From Oscillospiraceae bacterium (GTDB lineage: Bacteria; Bacillota; Clostridia; Oscillospirales; CAG-382), in contig JAFLUP010000005.1 in assembly GCA_022508745.1 (NCBI GenBank), positions 1 to 50,483 of the forward strand: DNA of 50,483 bases. Reading direction: 5' to 3'. The translations under genes were made by a program, and so were the position numbers. Below, piece after piece: positions 11,500 to 20,313 of this stretch (position 1 is its first letter; the number at the start of each line of letters is the position of its first letter). The notes below the pieces were generated by a model. That model worked only from the letters and a program-made list of their open reading frames with translations, was not told where the DNA came from and made no database searches.

Positions 11500-12368
11500 A
11501 TGCTTATCCGCCGTTTTCTCCCGTTTTTGCTCGCCGCGGGGATGCTCCTCGCGTTCACCGCGATCCCGAAGCGCGCCTCCGCGCTGACAGAAAACGACCG
11601 CACCGTCGTCGCCTTCGGGGACAGCATCACCGCCTCCGGCGCGTGGTTCGCGACAGCGGAAAAGACCCACGGCATCAAAGTCGTCAACAAGGCCGTGGGC
11701 GGCTGGAATTCGAAGGACGGCAGAAACGCCTTCAACTCCGCGATGATGCTGAAGCCGGACGTGCTGTTCCTCTCCTTCGGCATGAACGACTCCGCGCTGG
11801 ATATGGCGAAGTACGTTCCGCTGGAGACCTACTGCGAAAATATGCGCTACATGATCGAAAAGGCGCAGGATTCCGGCGCACGGGTGATCCTCGTGATCGA
11901 AAACCCCATCGGGGAAGAGGACTACTACACCCGCCACGACCGCAACGTCTTTGAGCCGTTCGGCGGCATCGGCGCTTTCTACCTGCAATACGTAGAAGCG
12001 GCACGGGAGGTTGCGAAAGAATACGATCTGGTGGTGATGGATATGTACCGCATCTTCACCGAGGACGGTCGTCCGCTGGACGATCTGCTGGCGGACGGCG
12101 TACATCCCAGCGCGAAGGGCTACGCACTCTACGCCGCGGCGCTGACCGACGCGCTGGTGCGTCTGGATCTGGGGGACGTCACCGGGGACGGCAAGGTGAA
12201 CTCGCTGGACTACATGATGATCAAGCGGCACGTTCTGGGCAGCTTCTCCGTGGGTGCGCGGGAGGATTACGCGGACGTGGACCGCAACGGCAAGATCAAC
12301 GTGCTGGACTATCTGTTCCTCAAGCGGCAGGTCCTCGGGACCTTCACCATCAACCGCAATCCCGCGTA

Positions 12369-12369
<1 letters not shown>
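11500..12369 (+). CDS. Secreted SGNH/GDSL hydrolase with C-terminal dockerin repeats
   Basis: A 289-residue protein. Residues 1-29 are a signal peptide (MLIRRFLPFLLAAGMLL, cleaved near RASA-L). Residues 35-220 are an SGNH esterase domain: block I GDSIT with nucleophile Ser42, the Gly of GGWNSKDG, block III GMND (Asn96) and block V DGVHPS with Asp199 and His202. Such enzymes usually deacylate acetylated glycans. Residues 223-283 hold two dockerin-type calcium loops, GDVTGDGKVNSLDY and ADVDRNGKINVLDY, each followed by a KRHVLG-like helix. GAAAGGGG 7 bases before the ATG fixes the start. The stop codon overlaps the next ATG (TAATG), an unusual partner for a secreted protein. Confidence 0.85.
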
Positions 12370-13770
<1,401 letters not shown>

Positions 13771-13780
13771 CCTCAAAAAA

Positions 13781-13806
13781 CTGTCAAAAGGTGTACTTTT
13801 TGACAG
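13781..13806. repeat. Left recombination site (26-bp imperfect palindrome)
   Basis: Twelve-base arms beginning CTGTCAAAA and ending TTTTGACAG pair except for one position, around the asymmetric central dinucleotide GT (13793-13794). A 26-bp length with a 2-bp asymmetric centre is the format of Hin/Gin crossover sites, where the recombinase cuts with a 2-base stagger. Confidence 0.8.
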
Positions 13807-13919
13807 CTTTAATATTTTTGCATATTATAACACAGTTTTATCTAAAAAGCAAGATGGTTTGACGATTTTTTAATAGCGGGACGAAAAATGCAGCGCTTTA
13901 TTGCCGGTATCAAAAAGTA
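13794..13919. other. Predicted invertible promoter segment
   Basis: The roughly 126 bp between the centres of the two inverted palindromes. The central dinucleotides (GT left, AC right on the plus strand) are complementary, which by the logic of serine invertases makes exchange invert this segment. It holds one clear promoter, at present on the minus strand and so directed toward the recombinase gene. In the flipped state the promoter would read into the two lipoprotein genes. The segment is AT-rich and codes for nothing substantial. Confidence 0.72.
13824..13852 (-). promoter_or_regulatory. Promoter inside the invertible segment, facing left
   Basis: Minus-strand -35 TTGCTT (13847-13852), spacer of exactly 17 bases, -10 TATAAT (13824-13829) preceded by TGT, an extended -10. 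In this orientation it would make a transcript antisense to the recombinase gene. After inversion the -10 would be 54 bases from the lipoprotein ATG. Confidence 0.8.
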
Positions 13920-13932
13920 CACTTTTTAATAA
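13907..13932. repeat. Right recombination site (26-bp imperfect palindrome)
   Basis: Arms TATCAAAAAGT and ACTTTTTAATA flank the central dinucleotide AC (13919-13920). Its reverse complement matches the left site over GTGTACTTTTTGA and most flanking bases, so the sites are inverted copies. The half-site TATCAAAAA equals the half-site I recall for Salmonella hix sites. Confidence 0.8.
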
Positions 13933-13943
13933 TGGAGAAAGCC

Positions 13944-14555
13944 ATGAAGGGAATAATTTTTATTCGATCACTATTGTTCTTAACATGCATTTCACTCATA
14001 CTCGCTTTATGTGCCTGTCAAACAAGCGACGCAGGCCATACGCACAGTTATATTACAATCGAGGCCGTGAATCCGACATGTTTATCCTCCGGCCGTAGAA
14101 CCTATCAATGTGCAGATTGCGAATATTTTTTTAAAGAGACAATCCCTGCCCGTGGGCATAACCCTGATTCTACCGGTAAATGTACGGAATGCGGGCACCA
14201 GCTTGTCAAGCTATCCGACAAATTGCCGATCACCATTTCTTACACGTGGGGAACAAATCCTGACAACATTTATACAAGGGTCAACATTACTGCCGTTTCG
14301 TTTTCTTCCAAACCTTACGGTTCAACTTTGATCGTTACCCTTAACGGTAAAAAAACATACGATTACAAAGGGGACGTCGGCACAACCGCAGCAAGAGTAT
14401 TAGTGGTCATTAAAGATTCTAAAGGGAGCGTTGTCGGTTCGAAAGAACTATATGATATGCACTTAGTTGTGGGTCAAGCATTCCAGAAAAGCGCGGAATT
14501 TAATGTGTCCCCTGATGAAACTTATACGATTGAGTTGAGGGACCACAGCGTTTGA
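13944..14555 (+). CDS. Putative phase-variable lipoprotein with Cys-rich module
   Basis: A 203-residue lipoprotein. Residues 1-25 are a hydrophobic signal ending in ILALCAC; the lipidated Cys is probably the second one. A module at about 32-90 has spaced Cys and His pairs (PTCLSSGRRTYQCADC, then GHNPDSTGKCTECGH), a pattern seen in many secreted Clostridia proteins and probably binding metal or forming disulfides. The C-terminal 110 residues look like a beta-sandwich without recognised family. GGAG 6 bases before the ATG at 13944 sets the start; a longer start at 13932 lies in the recombination site. It is clearly AT-richer than the flanking genes. No promoter faces it in this assembly. Confidence 0.75.
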   Translation: MKGIIFIRSLLFLTCISLILALCACQTSDAGHTHSYITIEAVNPTCLSSGRRTYQCADCEYFFKETIPARGHNPDSTGKCTECGHQLVKLSDKLPITISYTWGTNPDNIYTRVNITAVSFSSKPYGSTLIVTLNGKKTYDYKGDVGTTAARVLVVIKDSKGSVVGSKELYDMHLVVGQAFQKSAEFNVSPDETYTIELRDHSV

Positions 14556-14608
14556 TTGATTCACATAGAAAAATAATCAATTCCTATACAACACAGGAGG
14601 AACCCTTC

Positions 14609-15118
14609 GTGAAAAAATTTTTGATTCGCTCCGCCTTACTGGTCATCTGCATAATTCTTGCCATCTCTCTATGCGCCTGCGGCGGACAAAGTGACGGCGC
14701 ACAAAGTCATGATGCGCAAAGTCATCCTACACCCAACGCAGGTGAACTTGGTAACAACTTGACGCTTAGCGTATTGCGGGACATGACACTTGAAGAGGCA
14801 GAAACCTTTTTTGGAACACCGGACGTAAAAGACGATGTTCCAGGTGTAGGCACGCAGTTGGTCTACTACGATCGTTTTACATTTTATGGAAGCGAGCTAA
14901 AAACTCTTATCTATACCTCTACTAATCATTCAATCAAGGTTAATTTTTCCGATGCTGACAGCTATTGGTTGGCGAAAAATCAAATAAGAGTATTTGGCAA
15001 CTATGAGCGCACTCAATCAGAAGTTGTCTATGGAGATTGCGATTACTATAGCTATGGTACAATCATAATTCAAGACAAAGGAAGCGCCAGCTTCGGTATT
15101 GAATTTTATTTCTCTTAA
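14609..15118 (+). CDS. Second putative lipoprotein of the invertible-promoter operon
   Basis: A 169-residue lipoprotein starting at a GTG with a perfect AGGAGG 8 bases upstream. The signal MKKFLIRSALLVICIILAI ends in a lipobox SLCACGG, the same LCAC form as its neighbour. A linker with the repeated QSHDAQSH and GAQSH follows. The mature domain contains TLEEAETFFGTPDV, a segment similar in style to the BamE/SmpA fold (helix then sheet), but no family is recognised with confidence. It is 53 bases after the first lipoprotein and equally AT-rich, so both would be switched together. Confidence 0.72.
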   Translation: MKKFLIRSALLVICIILAISLCACGGQSDGAQSHDAQSHPTPNAGELGNNLTLSVLRDMTLEEAETFFGTPDVKDDVPGVGTQLVYYDRFTFYGSELKTLIYTSTNHSIKVNFSDADSYWLAKNQIRVFGNYERTQSEVVYGDCDYYSYGTIIIQDKGSASFGIEFYFS

Positions 15119-15179
15119 TTCCCTGCATTTCATATGTCTTTTCATCTATTTACTTCTATATTTCCAAAGGAAAATGCAA

Positions 15180-15557
15180 ATGATAGAGAATAATGCACAA
15201 ACGATCCGAAAAATTTCCGCTAAGCTTCCACCTGTCAATATTGAATTCGCCAAGGCATACATACAAGGCGCGATCCACAGCCATTGCAACACGCAAGCAG
15301 ACAAAGAATTCTCCGTGCGCATTCTGTTCGGCGGAGAGAATCGGGACTGGGGTGACACGCCGCTGCAATGTATTTATGACTACCACCGGTATGTAAAAGG
15401 CGCCAAAGATCCCGCCGAGTCCGCGGCAAAAGACGTTGGCTGGTTATTTAAACAGGTACTGAGCGAGGATAACAGAACATTCGAATATGTCGGCAAAGAT
15501 ACAGGAAGCATTTACAGGTTGAAAGAACCGTGCGAGGGTTGGTCGACAGTCCGTTAA
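15180..15557 (+). CDS. Hypothetical protein of the recombinase island
   Basis: A 125-residue protein I do not recognise. The ATG at 15180 has AAAGGA 8 bases upstream; a longer frame adds a hydrophobic N-terminus from 15099 but without a ribosome binding site. The protein is soluble, with mixed helix and strand; its only notable segment is FGGENRDWGDTPLQCIYDYHRYV. It has no Cys pairs, signal or P-loop. Composition is between the AT-rich lipoproteins and the host genes. It follows the second lipoprotein by 61 bases and ends 5 bases before a terminator stem, so it is probably the last gene of the switchable transcript. Confidence 0.6.
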   Translation: MIENNAQTIRKISAKLPPVNIEFAKAYIQGAIHSHCNTQADKEFSVRILFGGENRDWGDTPLQCIYDYHRYVKGAKDPAESAAKDVGWLFKQVLSEDNRTFEYVGKDTGSIYRLKEPCEGWSTVR

Positions 15558-15562
15558 ATATA

Positions 15563-15597
15563 AAATGGGAAGAAGTGCAAGGCTTCTTCCCATTTTT
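15563..15597 (+). terminator. Intrinsic terminator closing the lipoprotein operon
   Basis: AAATGGGAAGAAG (15563-15575) pairs perfectly with CTTCTTCCCATTT (15583-15595), loop TGCAAGG, ending in TTTTT. It marks the right end of the island transcription unit. Confidence 0.92.
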
Positions 15598-15651
15598 CAT
15601 GCTATTTTCTTATAGTCAGCAAACAGACCTAACGTAACTGTCATGCCCTTT

Positions 15652-15702
15652 GACCATCGAAGCTCCGGAAAACAGACGCAGAGCGGCTGTTTTCGCATGG
15701 TC
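15652..15702. repeat. Extragenic palindromic element, copy A
   Basis: Outer helix GACCAT (15652-15657) with ATGGTC (15697-15702), inner helix GAAAACAG (15668-15675) with CTGTTTTC (15687-15694), tip CGC-AGA-GCG. It is a divergent copy of the element at 15742, with paired changes that keep both helices. Confidence 0.7.
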
Positions 15703-15741
15703 GCCAACCGGCTTTCAGCCGACGTAAACCCTTGACCATGG

Positions 15742-15784
15742 GACATCCCGAAAACGGATGCAAAAGCATCCGTTTTCGTATGTC
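15742..15784. repeat. Extragenic palindromic element, copy B
   Basis: Outer helix GACAT (15742-15746) with ATGTC (15780-15784) and a perfect 13-bp inner helix CGAAAACGGATGC (15749-15761) with GCATCCGTTTTCG (15766-15778), loop AAAA. The rest of 15598-15825 holds related fragments (GACCTAACGTAACTG, GAACCTAATTTAACTG) and no gene. Confidence 0.75.
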
Positions 15785-15825
15785 GGCCAGTCGAACCTAA
15801 TTTAACTGCTAAACCTCATGGCCGA

Positions 15826-16794
15826 CTAAACCCACCACATCCCCGTAGGCTTCGGTTCCCTGATGATGGCCTGCTTGAGGAAATACGCCGCTTTTTCCAG
15901 ACCTTCGCGGTTGGTCATGATGCTGTCCTCATGCTCGATGGAGAGGATGTCGTCATAGCCCACCAGACGCAGGTTGCTGATAAAATCGCGCCAATACTGC
16001 ATATCGTTGCCGTAACCGACGGAGCGGAACACCCAGCCGCGGTGCAGTTCGTCCGCGTAGGGCTTGGTATCCAGCACGCCGTTGACGGCGACATTGAGTT
16101 TATCCACCTTGGTGTCCTTGGCGTGGACGTGGTAGATCGCGTCGCCCAGCGCGCGGGTGGCGGCGACGGGGTCGATCCCCTGCCAGATCAGGTGGGACGG
16201 ATCCAGATTTGCGCCGATCAGCTTGCCCACTTCGCTGCGCAGGTGCAGCAGCGTTTCCGGGTTATAGACGCAGAAGCCGGGGTGCATCTCCAGCGCGATC
16301 TTCTCGATGCCGTGCGCCTCCGCGAATTTGACCTCTTCCTTCCAGTAGGGGACGAGCTTTTCCTCCCACTGCCATTTCAGCACGTCGGAGTACTCGTTCG
16401 GCCACGGGCAGGTCACCCAGTTGGGGTTGCGGGATTCCTCGCAGTCGCCGGGGCAGCCGGAAAAGCCGATGATCTTACGGATGCCCAGCTTCTCCGCCAG
16501 CAGGATGGCGTTGCGGAAGTCCTCGCGGTAGCTTTCACGGGTCGCCTTGTCGGGATGCACCGGGTTGCCGTGGCAGCCGAAGGCGTTGATGGGCATACCG
16601 TATTTCTCGATGGTTTCCTTGAACTCCGCCAGCTTGCGCTCGTCCTTCAGCAGCACCGCCGGATCGCAGTGCGCCTTGCCGGGATATCCGCCCGCGCCCA
16701 CTTCCAGCTCCTCGATGCCGATGGATTTGAGGTATTCCAGCGCCTTGTCCAGCGGTTGATCGCCGAACAGGACGGTAATGACACCTAACTTCAT
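15826..16794 (-). CDS. Sugar phosphate isomerase/epimerase family protein
   Basis: A 322-residue xylose-isomerase-like TIM barrel (AP_endonuc_2 fold). Segments typical of the fold are MKLGVITVLFGD, IEELEVGAGGYPG, INAFGCHGNPVH, KIALEMHPGF (Glu and His ligands), IGANLDPSHLIWQG (Asp and His), YHVHAKDTK (His) and ILSIEHED (Glu), a complete set of metal ligands. Such enzymes isomerise or epimerise sugars, inositol or their keto derivatives. The gene lies 17 bases downstream of a Gfo/Idh/MocA dehydrogenase; this pairing is common in inositol and rare-sugar catabolism, where the dehydrogenase makes the keto sugar. The exact substrate is unknown. Confidence 0.85.
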   Translation of the reverse strand: MKLGVITVLFGDQPLDKALEYLKSIGIEELEVGAGGYPGKAHCDPAVLLKDERKLAEFKETIEKYGMPINAFGCHGNPVHPDKATRESYREDFRNAILLAEKLGIRKIIGFSGCPGDCEESRNPNWVTCPWPNEYSDVLKWQWEEKLVPYWKEEVKFAEAHGIEKIALEMHPGFCVYNPETLLHLRSEVGKLIGANLDPSHLIWQGIDPVAATRALGDAIYHVHAKDTKVDKLNVAVNGVLDTKPYADELHRGWVFRSVGYGNDMQYWRDFISNLRLVGYDDILSIEHEDSIMTNREGLEKAAYFLKQAIIREPKPTGMWWV

Positions 16795-16811
16795 AGATGG
16801 ATCCCTCTTTC

Positions 16812-17903
16812 TTATTTATTGAAGTAGAAAGGCTCGCCGGTCTTGGCGGAAACGTAGATGCCTTCCAGAATCCGGCTGACCACCAGCGCCTGCTCCGGCA
16901 GAACGAAGGGATCCGTATCGTTGATGACCGCTTCCAGCCAGAGTCTCGCTTCGCGATCCTCGGGGTTAGCCGCGCCCGCGCCCTCATAGAACGCCACGCC
17001 GCCGGCGCTGAGATCGGGCTTCAGCACGTACTGTCTGCCCTGACGGATGCCGTTGATCCGCACGCCGTCCAGCATATCCGCGCCGCCGTCCGTGCCGCAG
17101 AGGGTGGTGATGGCCTCACGGGGATCCATCATATTCAGCGCCCAGCTGGATTCCAGCACGATGGTGGCGCCGTTTTCCATGACGATGAAGCCGAAGGCGC
17201 TGTCCTCCACGGTCAGCTCGCCGCTCTTCCAGTTGCCCCAGATATTGCCGGTGGGGAATTTCTCGCCCAGCTTGTGATACACGGTGCCGACGCAATACTT
17301 CGGCGCATAGTTATTCATGCACCAGAGGGTCAGATCCAGCGCGTGGGTGCCGATGTCGATCAGCGGACCGCCGCCCTGCTCGTACTCGTTCATGAACACG
17401 CCCCAGGTAGGAACCGCTCTGCGGCGGATGGCCGTCGCCTTGGCGTAGTAGATCTCGCCCAGCGTGCCTTCCTCACATTCCTGCTTGATGAACAGGGAAT
17501 CCGGGCGCTGCCGGTTCTGGTAGCCGATGGTCAGCTTCTTGCCGGTGCGCTTGGACGCGTCCAGCATCTTCTGTGCCTCCGCGGAGTTGATGGCCATAGG
17601 CTTTTCGCACATGACGTGCTTGCCTGCCTCCAGCGCGTCCACGGTGATGAAGCTGTGGGAGCGGTTGGGAGTGAGGACGTGCACCACGTCCACGGTGGGA
17701 TCCGCAAGGATCTCCTTGTAGTCCGTCGTGACCTTCGCGTCCGGCGTGCCGTAGTTCTTGGCCGCCGCCTGCGCTTTGGAGAGGTTCAGATCGCAGAACC
17801 AGACCATTTCCGCCAGATCCGCGCACTTCTTGAGCGCCGGCAGATGCTTGCCGTTTGCAATGCCGCCGCAGCCGATGATGCCGATTTTCAGTTTTTTCTC
17901 CAT
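16812..17903 (-). CDS. Gfo/Idh/MocA family oxidoreductase
   Basis: A 363-residue NAD(P)-dependent sugar dehydrogenase. The Rossmann domain begins KLKIGIIGCGGIANGKHLPA, the family signature EAGKHVMCEKPMA carries the catalytic-site lysine in EKP, and GGGPLIDIGTHALDLTLW holds the Asp and His used in substrate handling. The start at 17903 follows AAGGAGG with 8 bases spacing; an in-frame extension to 18104 lies in the upstream gene and was rejected. Family members oxidise cyclic sugars, inositols or hexuronates. It is third in a leftward operon with the isomerase-like barrel, which probably takes its product. The exact sugar cannot be named. Confidence 0.9.
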   Translation of the reverse strand: MEKKLKIGIIGCGGIANGKHLPALKKCADLAEMVWFCDLNLSKAQAAAKNYGTPDAKVTTDYKEILADPTVDVVHVLTPNRSHSFITVDALEAGKHVMCEKPMAINSAEAQKMLDASKRTGKKLTIGYQNRQRPDSLFIKQECEEGTLGEIYYAKATAIRRRAVPTWGVFMNEYEQGGGPLIDIGTHALDLTLWCMNNYAPKYCVGTVYHKLGEKFPTGNIWGNWKSGELTVEDSAFGFIVMENGATIVLESSWALNMMDPREAITTLCGTDGGADMLDGVRINGIRQGRQYVLKPDLSAGGVAFYEGAGAANPEDREARLWLEAVINDTDPFVLPEQALVVSRILEGIYVSAKTGEPFYFNK

Positions 17904-17931
17904 GACAAAGTGCCTCCTTAACGATTGTTTG

Positions 17932-18270
17932 TCAATCCCGGTAGTATTTATAGTAAGCGAGGATGGTTCGTTCCTTGCCCACGATCTGGTCGAAGCCGGA
18001 AAGCGTCGCGCCTTCCAGCGAAAGAAATTCCCACGCGTGCAGTTCCGACGAGGTGACCCGGAAAAGCGTCTTTTCGCCGCTGATGACGCTGAAATTCCCT
18101 TCAAAATTGCTCAGGATCCCGCCCTTGGCGATGACCCGCTCCACGCCGTTTTCCTCCCGTTCGAGGATGTAGCGCAGCGTCCGCCCGTCCAGCTTTTCCG
18201 CCATCCAGAGGCGGAATTCCGGACTGTCCGTATTGCGGGGCGGTTTTTCCTTCTTCTTTTTACCGAACAT
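17932..18270 (-). CDS. Small hypothetical protein
   Basis: A 112-residue soluble protein without recognised family. It begins with a lysine-rich stretch MFGKKKKEKPP, has an acidic middle (REENGVERVIAKGG) and ends YYKYYRD; the pattern of short strands suggests a small beta barrel. Its ATG directly follows the stop codon of the glycosyltransferase (TAAATG), so translation is coupled, and GAGG in the glycosyltransferase end serves as ribosome site. It may assist the glycosyltransferase, but this rests on position only. Confidence 0.6.
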   Translation of the reverse strand: MFGKKKKEKPPRNTDSPEFRLWMAEKLDGRTLRYILEREENGVERVIAKGGILSNFEGNFSVISGEKTLFRVTSSELHAWEFLSLEGATLSGFDQIVGKERTILAYYKYYRD

Positions 18271-19257
18271 TTACTCGTTTTCCTCCCTGCGCCCGTTTTG
18301 CAGATCCTGTTCCGTCTCTTTTGCCAGATAGATCGGGCGGCGCTTGGTTTCCAGATAGGTCTTGGACAGGTAGCCGCCGAGGATGCCGATGGAAAGCTCC
18401 AGCACACCGCCGACGAACAGGACCACACACATGAGAGACGCCCAGCCGAAGGCCGAGGAGACCCCCAGCAACGCACGGATGACGATCACCAGGATCCCCA
18501 CAAAGGAGACAAAGCAGAACAGAATTCCCATCACAGAGGCAAACGCCAGCGGCGCCGTGGAAAAGGCGATGATACATTCCAGCGAATATTTAAACAACTT
18601 CCAGAAGGAAAATTTGGTCTTTCCTGCGGAACGCTCGATGTTTTCGTAGGAGATCCACTCCGTGCGGAAGCCCACCCATTCGAAGATGCCTTTGGAAAAG
18701 CGGTTGTACTCGCACAGGGAAAGGATGGAATCCGCCATCCGGCGGGTCATGAGCCGGTAATCCCGGGCAGCCGGGATCAGGCGCACGTCGGAAATACGGT
18801 TGATCATCCGGTAGAACAGGTTGGCGAAGAAGCTGCGGATGGGCGGCTCCCCTTTCCGGGAGCTGCGGCGGGTGCCGACGCTGTCCACCTCGCTGTCCTT
18901 TTCCAGAATCGCCATCATCTCCGGCAGCAGCGCGGGCGGATCCTGTAAGTCCGCGTCCATATAGACCACGTAGTCCCCGCGGGAGGCCTGCAAAGCTGCG
19001 TACATGGCTGCCTCCTTGCCGAAATTGCGGGTGAAAGAGACGTACCGGAAGCGCGCGTCCTCCGACGCGATGGAACGGATCACGGAAAGGGTCTTGTCCT
19101 TGGAGCCGTCGTCCACGAAGATCACTTCGAACGCGTAGGCGGACATCTGCTCCATCACGCGGCAGATCTCCGCGCGGAACAGCGGCAGAGACTCCTCCTC
19201 GTTATAGCAGGGGACCATCACGCTGATGAGCGCCTTCCCTGTGTTCGATTCCGTCAT
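18271..19257 (-). CDS. GT2 family glycosyltransferase, GtrB/DPM1-like membrane type
   Basis: A 328-residue family 2 glycosyltransferase. The catalytic domain starts ISVMVPCYNEEESLPLF, with FVDDGSKDKT and the metal-binding VVYMDADLQDPP. Two hydrophobic segments near the C-terminus (APLAFASVMGILFCFVSFVG and the stretch MCVVLFVGGVLELSIGILGG) anchor it in the membrane, the layout of enzymes that load a sugar onto undecaprenyl or dolichyl phosphate on the inner membrane face. The start at 19257 follows GGGGGGAG; the in-frame extension to 19371 runs over the promoter. The product is probably a lipid-linked sugar for cell-surface decoration. Confidence 0.88.
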   Translation of the reverse strand: MTESNTGKALISVMVPCYNEEESLPLFRAEICRVMEQMSAYAFEVIFVDDGSKDKTLSVIRSIASEDARFRYVSFTRNFGKEAAMYAALQASRGDYVVYMDADLQDPPALLPEMMAILEKDSEVDSVGTRRSSRKGEPPIRSFFANLFYRMINRISDVRLIPAARDYRLMTRRMADSILSLCEYNRFSKGIFEWVGFRTEWISYENIERSAGKTKFSFWKLFKYSLECIIAFSTAPLAFASVMGILFCFVSFVGILVIVIRALLGVSSAFGWASLMCVVLFVGGVLELSIGILGGYLSKTYLETKRRPIYLAKETEQDLQNGRREENE

Positions 19258-19294
19258 GTTCACTCCCCCCTCTCTCGCGCATTTTCCTTGTTCA

Positions 19295-19323
19295 ATAGTA
19301 CCATATCTGCCTTTTTTTGTCAA
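19295..19323 (-). promoter_or_regulatory. Sigma-70 promoter for the glycosyltransferase operon
   Basis: Minus strand TTGACA (19318-19323), 17-base spacer, TACTAT (19295-19300) with TGG directly before it. It lies 38 bases before the glycosyltransferase ATG and is back to back with the murQ promoter. Confidence 0.75.
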
Positions 19324-19364
19324 CCGGTTTTGAGAGGTTTTTCCGAAAAGAATCGCAAAAACGA

Positions 19365-19393
19365 TTGACAAATTGTCCCCTGTATGTTAGAAT
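19365..19393 (+). promoter_or_regulatory. Sigma-70 promoter for murQ
   Basis: Consensus TTGACA (19365-19370), 17-base spacer, TAGAAT (19388-19393) with extended -10 TGT. It is 40 bases upstream of the murQ ATG. Confidence 0.88.
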
Positions 19394-19433
19394 GTCCTTA
19401 AGATTATCTCCCATGGGACCGAAAGGGATCGTT

Positions 19434-20267
19434 ATGACGAATTTCAGTGCGCTTGCGACGGAAGGCAGGAACCTGAACGCCGCAAATATCGACAAAATGA
19501 ACGCGTTGGAGATCGCCCAATGCATCAACCGGGAGGACCAAACCGTCGCCCTTGCGGTGGAGAAGTGTCTGCCCCAGGTGGCGGAAGGCATCGAGCTGTT
19601 CGCCGCGGCTATGCAGGCGGGCGGACGGGTCTTCTACTGCGGCGCGGGAACCTCCGGGCGGCTGGGCGTAGTGGACGCTTCCGAGATCCCGCCGACCTAC
19701 GGTCTTACGGATCGGGTCATCGGTCTGATGGCGGGCGGATACAGCGCCATCGTCCACCCCTCCGAGGATGCGGAGGACGATGAGACCAGCCTTTCCACCG
19801 TCCTGCGGGAGGAATACGCCTTTGGGAAAAACGATCTGCTGATCGCCATCTCCGCCAGCGGCTCCGCCGCCTGCGTCAAGGGGGCGCTGCGGTACGCGCG
19901 GGAATGTGGGGCGAAAACCGCCTGCATCTCCTGCAACCGCAACAGCGATCTGATCCCGCTTTCCGATCTGGCGATCATCGCGGAGGTCGGTCCGGAGGTC
20001 ATCAGCGGCTCCACCCGCATGAAGGCGGGGACGGCGCAGAAGATGATCCTCAATATGCTCTCCACCGGCGGCATGGTGCGCTACGGACGGGTACGGGGCA
20101 ATTACATGGCGTACATGGTCCCTTCCAACCGCAAACTGGTGGACCGGGCGGTGCGTATGATCTGCCAGAAAACCGGCTGCACCCCGGAACGGGCGGAAGC
20201 GGAGCTCAAAAAGGCGAACAACGTCATCGCGGCCGCCATGGACGCCATCGAAAACGAGAAGGAATAA
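19434..20267 (+). CDS. murQ: N-acetylmuramic acid 6-phosphate etherase
   Basis: A 277-residue SIS-domain enzyme that splits MurNAc-6-phosphate into GlcNAc-6-phosphate and D-lactate during recycling of cell-wall muropeptides in the cytoplasm. Diagnostic segments are TEGRN near the N-terminus, FYCGAGTSGRLGVVDASEIPPTYG, LLIAISASGSAACVKGAL and GPEVISGSTRMKAGTAQKM. The start at 19434 follows AAAGGGA and sits 40 bases after a strong promoter, so in-frame extensions to 19317 are excluded. No MurNAc transporter or AmgK is next to it. It is slightly shorter than the usual 300 residues, with a trimmed C-terminus. Confidence 0.95.
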   Translation: MTNFSALATEGRNLNAANIDKMNALEIAQCINREDQTVALAVEKCLPQVAEGIELFAAAMQAGGRVFYCGAGTSGRLGVVDASEIPPTYGLTDRVIGLMAGGYSAIVHPSEDAEDDETSLSTVLREEYAFGKNDLLIAISASGSAACVKGALRYARECGAKTACISCNRNSDLIPLSDLAIIAEVGPEVISGSTRMKAGTAQKMILNMLSTGGMVRYGRVRGNYMAYMVPSNRKLVDRAVRMICQKTGCTPERAEAELKKANNVIAAAMDAIENEKE

Positions 20268-20313
20268 GAAAAAAAGACATAGATTGCAACAATCAAGAAA
20301 AGGAGTTTCTATC

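Noticed and set aside
13859-13890. TTGACG at 13859 as a rightward promoter for the lipoproteins in the present orientation
   Set aside because: No acceptable -10 hexamer occurs 15-19 bases downstream; the region there is GCGGGACGAAAA.
13888-13929. A 13-residue mini-ORF (MQRFIAGIKKYTF) ending inside the right recombination site
   Set aside because: Too short to support as a gene, and its 3' half is simply the palindrome read as codons; no clear ribosome site.
17904-18104. N-terminal extension of the Gfo/Idh/MocA gene
   Set aside because: The added residues overlap the upstream gene and precede the Rossmann motif; AAGGAGG marks the start at 17903.
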